A stretch of 64,000 bases of DNA, taken from the NCBI RefSeq assembly GCF_000378725.1, contig NZ_KB900372.1, positions 62,001 to 126,000 on the forward strand. Direction: 5' to 3'. The translations under genes were made by a program, and so were the position numbers. Below the pieces are notes generated by a model. That model was given only the letters and a program-made list of their open reading frames with translations, was not told the origin of the DNA and ran no database searches. Source of the DNA: Peptoniphilus lacrimalis DSM 7455 (GTDB lineage Bacteria; Bacillota; Clostridia; Tissierellales; Peptoniphilaceae). Shown here in pieces: positions 63,978-64,000 of the stretch (the first letter of the stretch is position 1; each line of letters opens with the position of its first letter).

Positions 63978-64000
63978 ACCCCTAAATTTATAATAATTAA

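Larger units (their letters stand above)
47081..64000. mobile_element. Integrative element B with triple serine recombinases (partial)
   Basis: The left end is placed where the EcfAA' reading frame is broken. Inside are a KilA-N gene, three overlapping recombinase genes, a TnpW-like gene, a sigma-like regulator and a transporter cargo operon. Conjugation genes are not seen, so they may lie beyond the window. Triplets of serine integrases are known on Tn1806-type ICEs of streptococci; I suggest a related layout. Confidence 0.55.

Noticed and set aside
63742-63993. Plus-strand frame with an IAK tandem repeat
   Set aside because: The repeat arises from the 9-bp tandem DNA repeat; there is no ribosome site or coding character and the frame crosses two palindromes.

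Overview
The window is AT-rich (near 30% GC over most of its length) and looks like a chromosome segment of a low-GC anaerobic Firmicute. The mix of an SLH-domain surface protein, a clostridial-type nadA-nadB-nadC-niaR operon, AhpC/AhpF, ECF transporters and many large serine recombinases suggests the Peptoniphilaceae/Tissierellia (Anaerococcus- or Peptoniphilus-like). That placement is an inference from gene content; there is no rRNA here to confirm it.

Positions 1-31,200 are mostly ordinary chromosome. They hold a cut-off sensor kinase with its response regulator, a tRNA-Trp, an Spx/ArsC-like protein and a Crp/Fnr regulator, small enzymes (thioesterase, ICMT-like methyltransferase) and an ogt-tag alkylation-repair pair. 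Next come a TetR-controlled membrane protein with a perfect operator, an NSS-family sodium symporter, and a two-component system divergent from a three-gene lantibiotic-immunity type ABC transporter. An esterase, ahpC-ahpF, the NAD de novo operon with its niacin repressor, and several methyltransferase or membrane proteins follow. A stalk-domain surface protein, a DMT exporter and two decayed remnants (one an IS3 orfA) lie at 27,200-31,100.

Positions 31,200-43,400 carry a very large secreted SLH protein and then a zone of gene decay. Remnants are a truncated GIY-YIG protein, a DUF2075-helicase tail, a glycine-zipper protein with one in-frame stop, a frameshifted GNAT and a PadR regulator broken by several frameshifts. 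Intact single genes lie between them: LOG, two alpha/beta hydrolases and an AlkD-like HEAT protein. At least four diverged copies of one short repeat separate these genes, so the zone looks like a cassette graveyard.

Positions 43,400-64,000 are mobile DNA. A large serine recombinase with a small partner gene and a paralogous EcfAA' ATPase form one element. That ATPase gene is cut exactly inside its first Walker A motif at about 47,081. The cut marks the end of a second element, which starts with a KilA-N gene and three overlapping serine-recombinase genes, then carries a TnpW-like small gene, a sigma-like regulator, a dead TetR gene and a cargo operon. The operon reads tetR, then S-EcfT-EcfAA' (import), two ABC exporter halves and a MATE pump. 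Three near-identical palindromes flank tetR, one on the tetR promoter and two before the S-component gene, so this import-plus-efflux operon is probably controlled by one TetR protein. Palindromes and a 9-bp tandem repeat at the right edge suggest that the element continues beyond the window.
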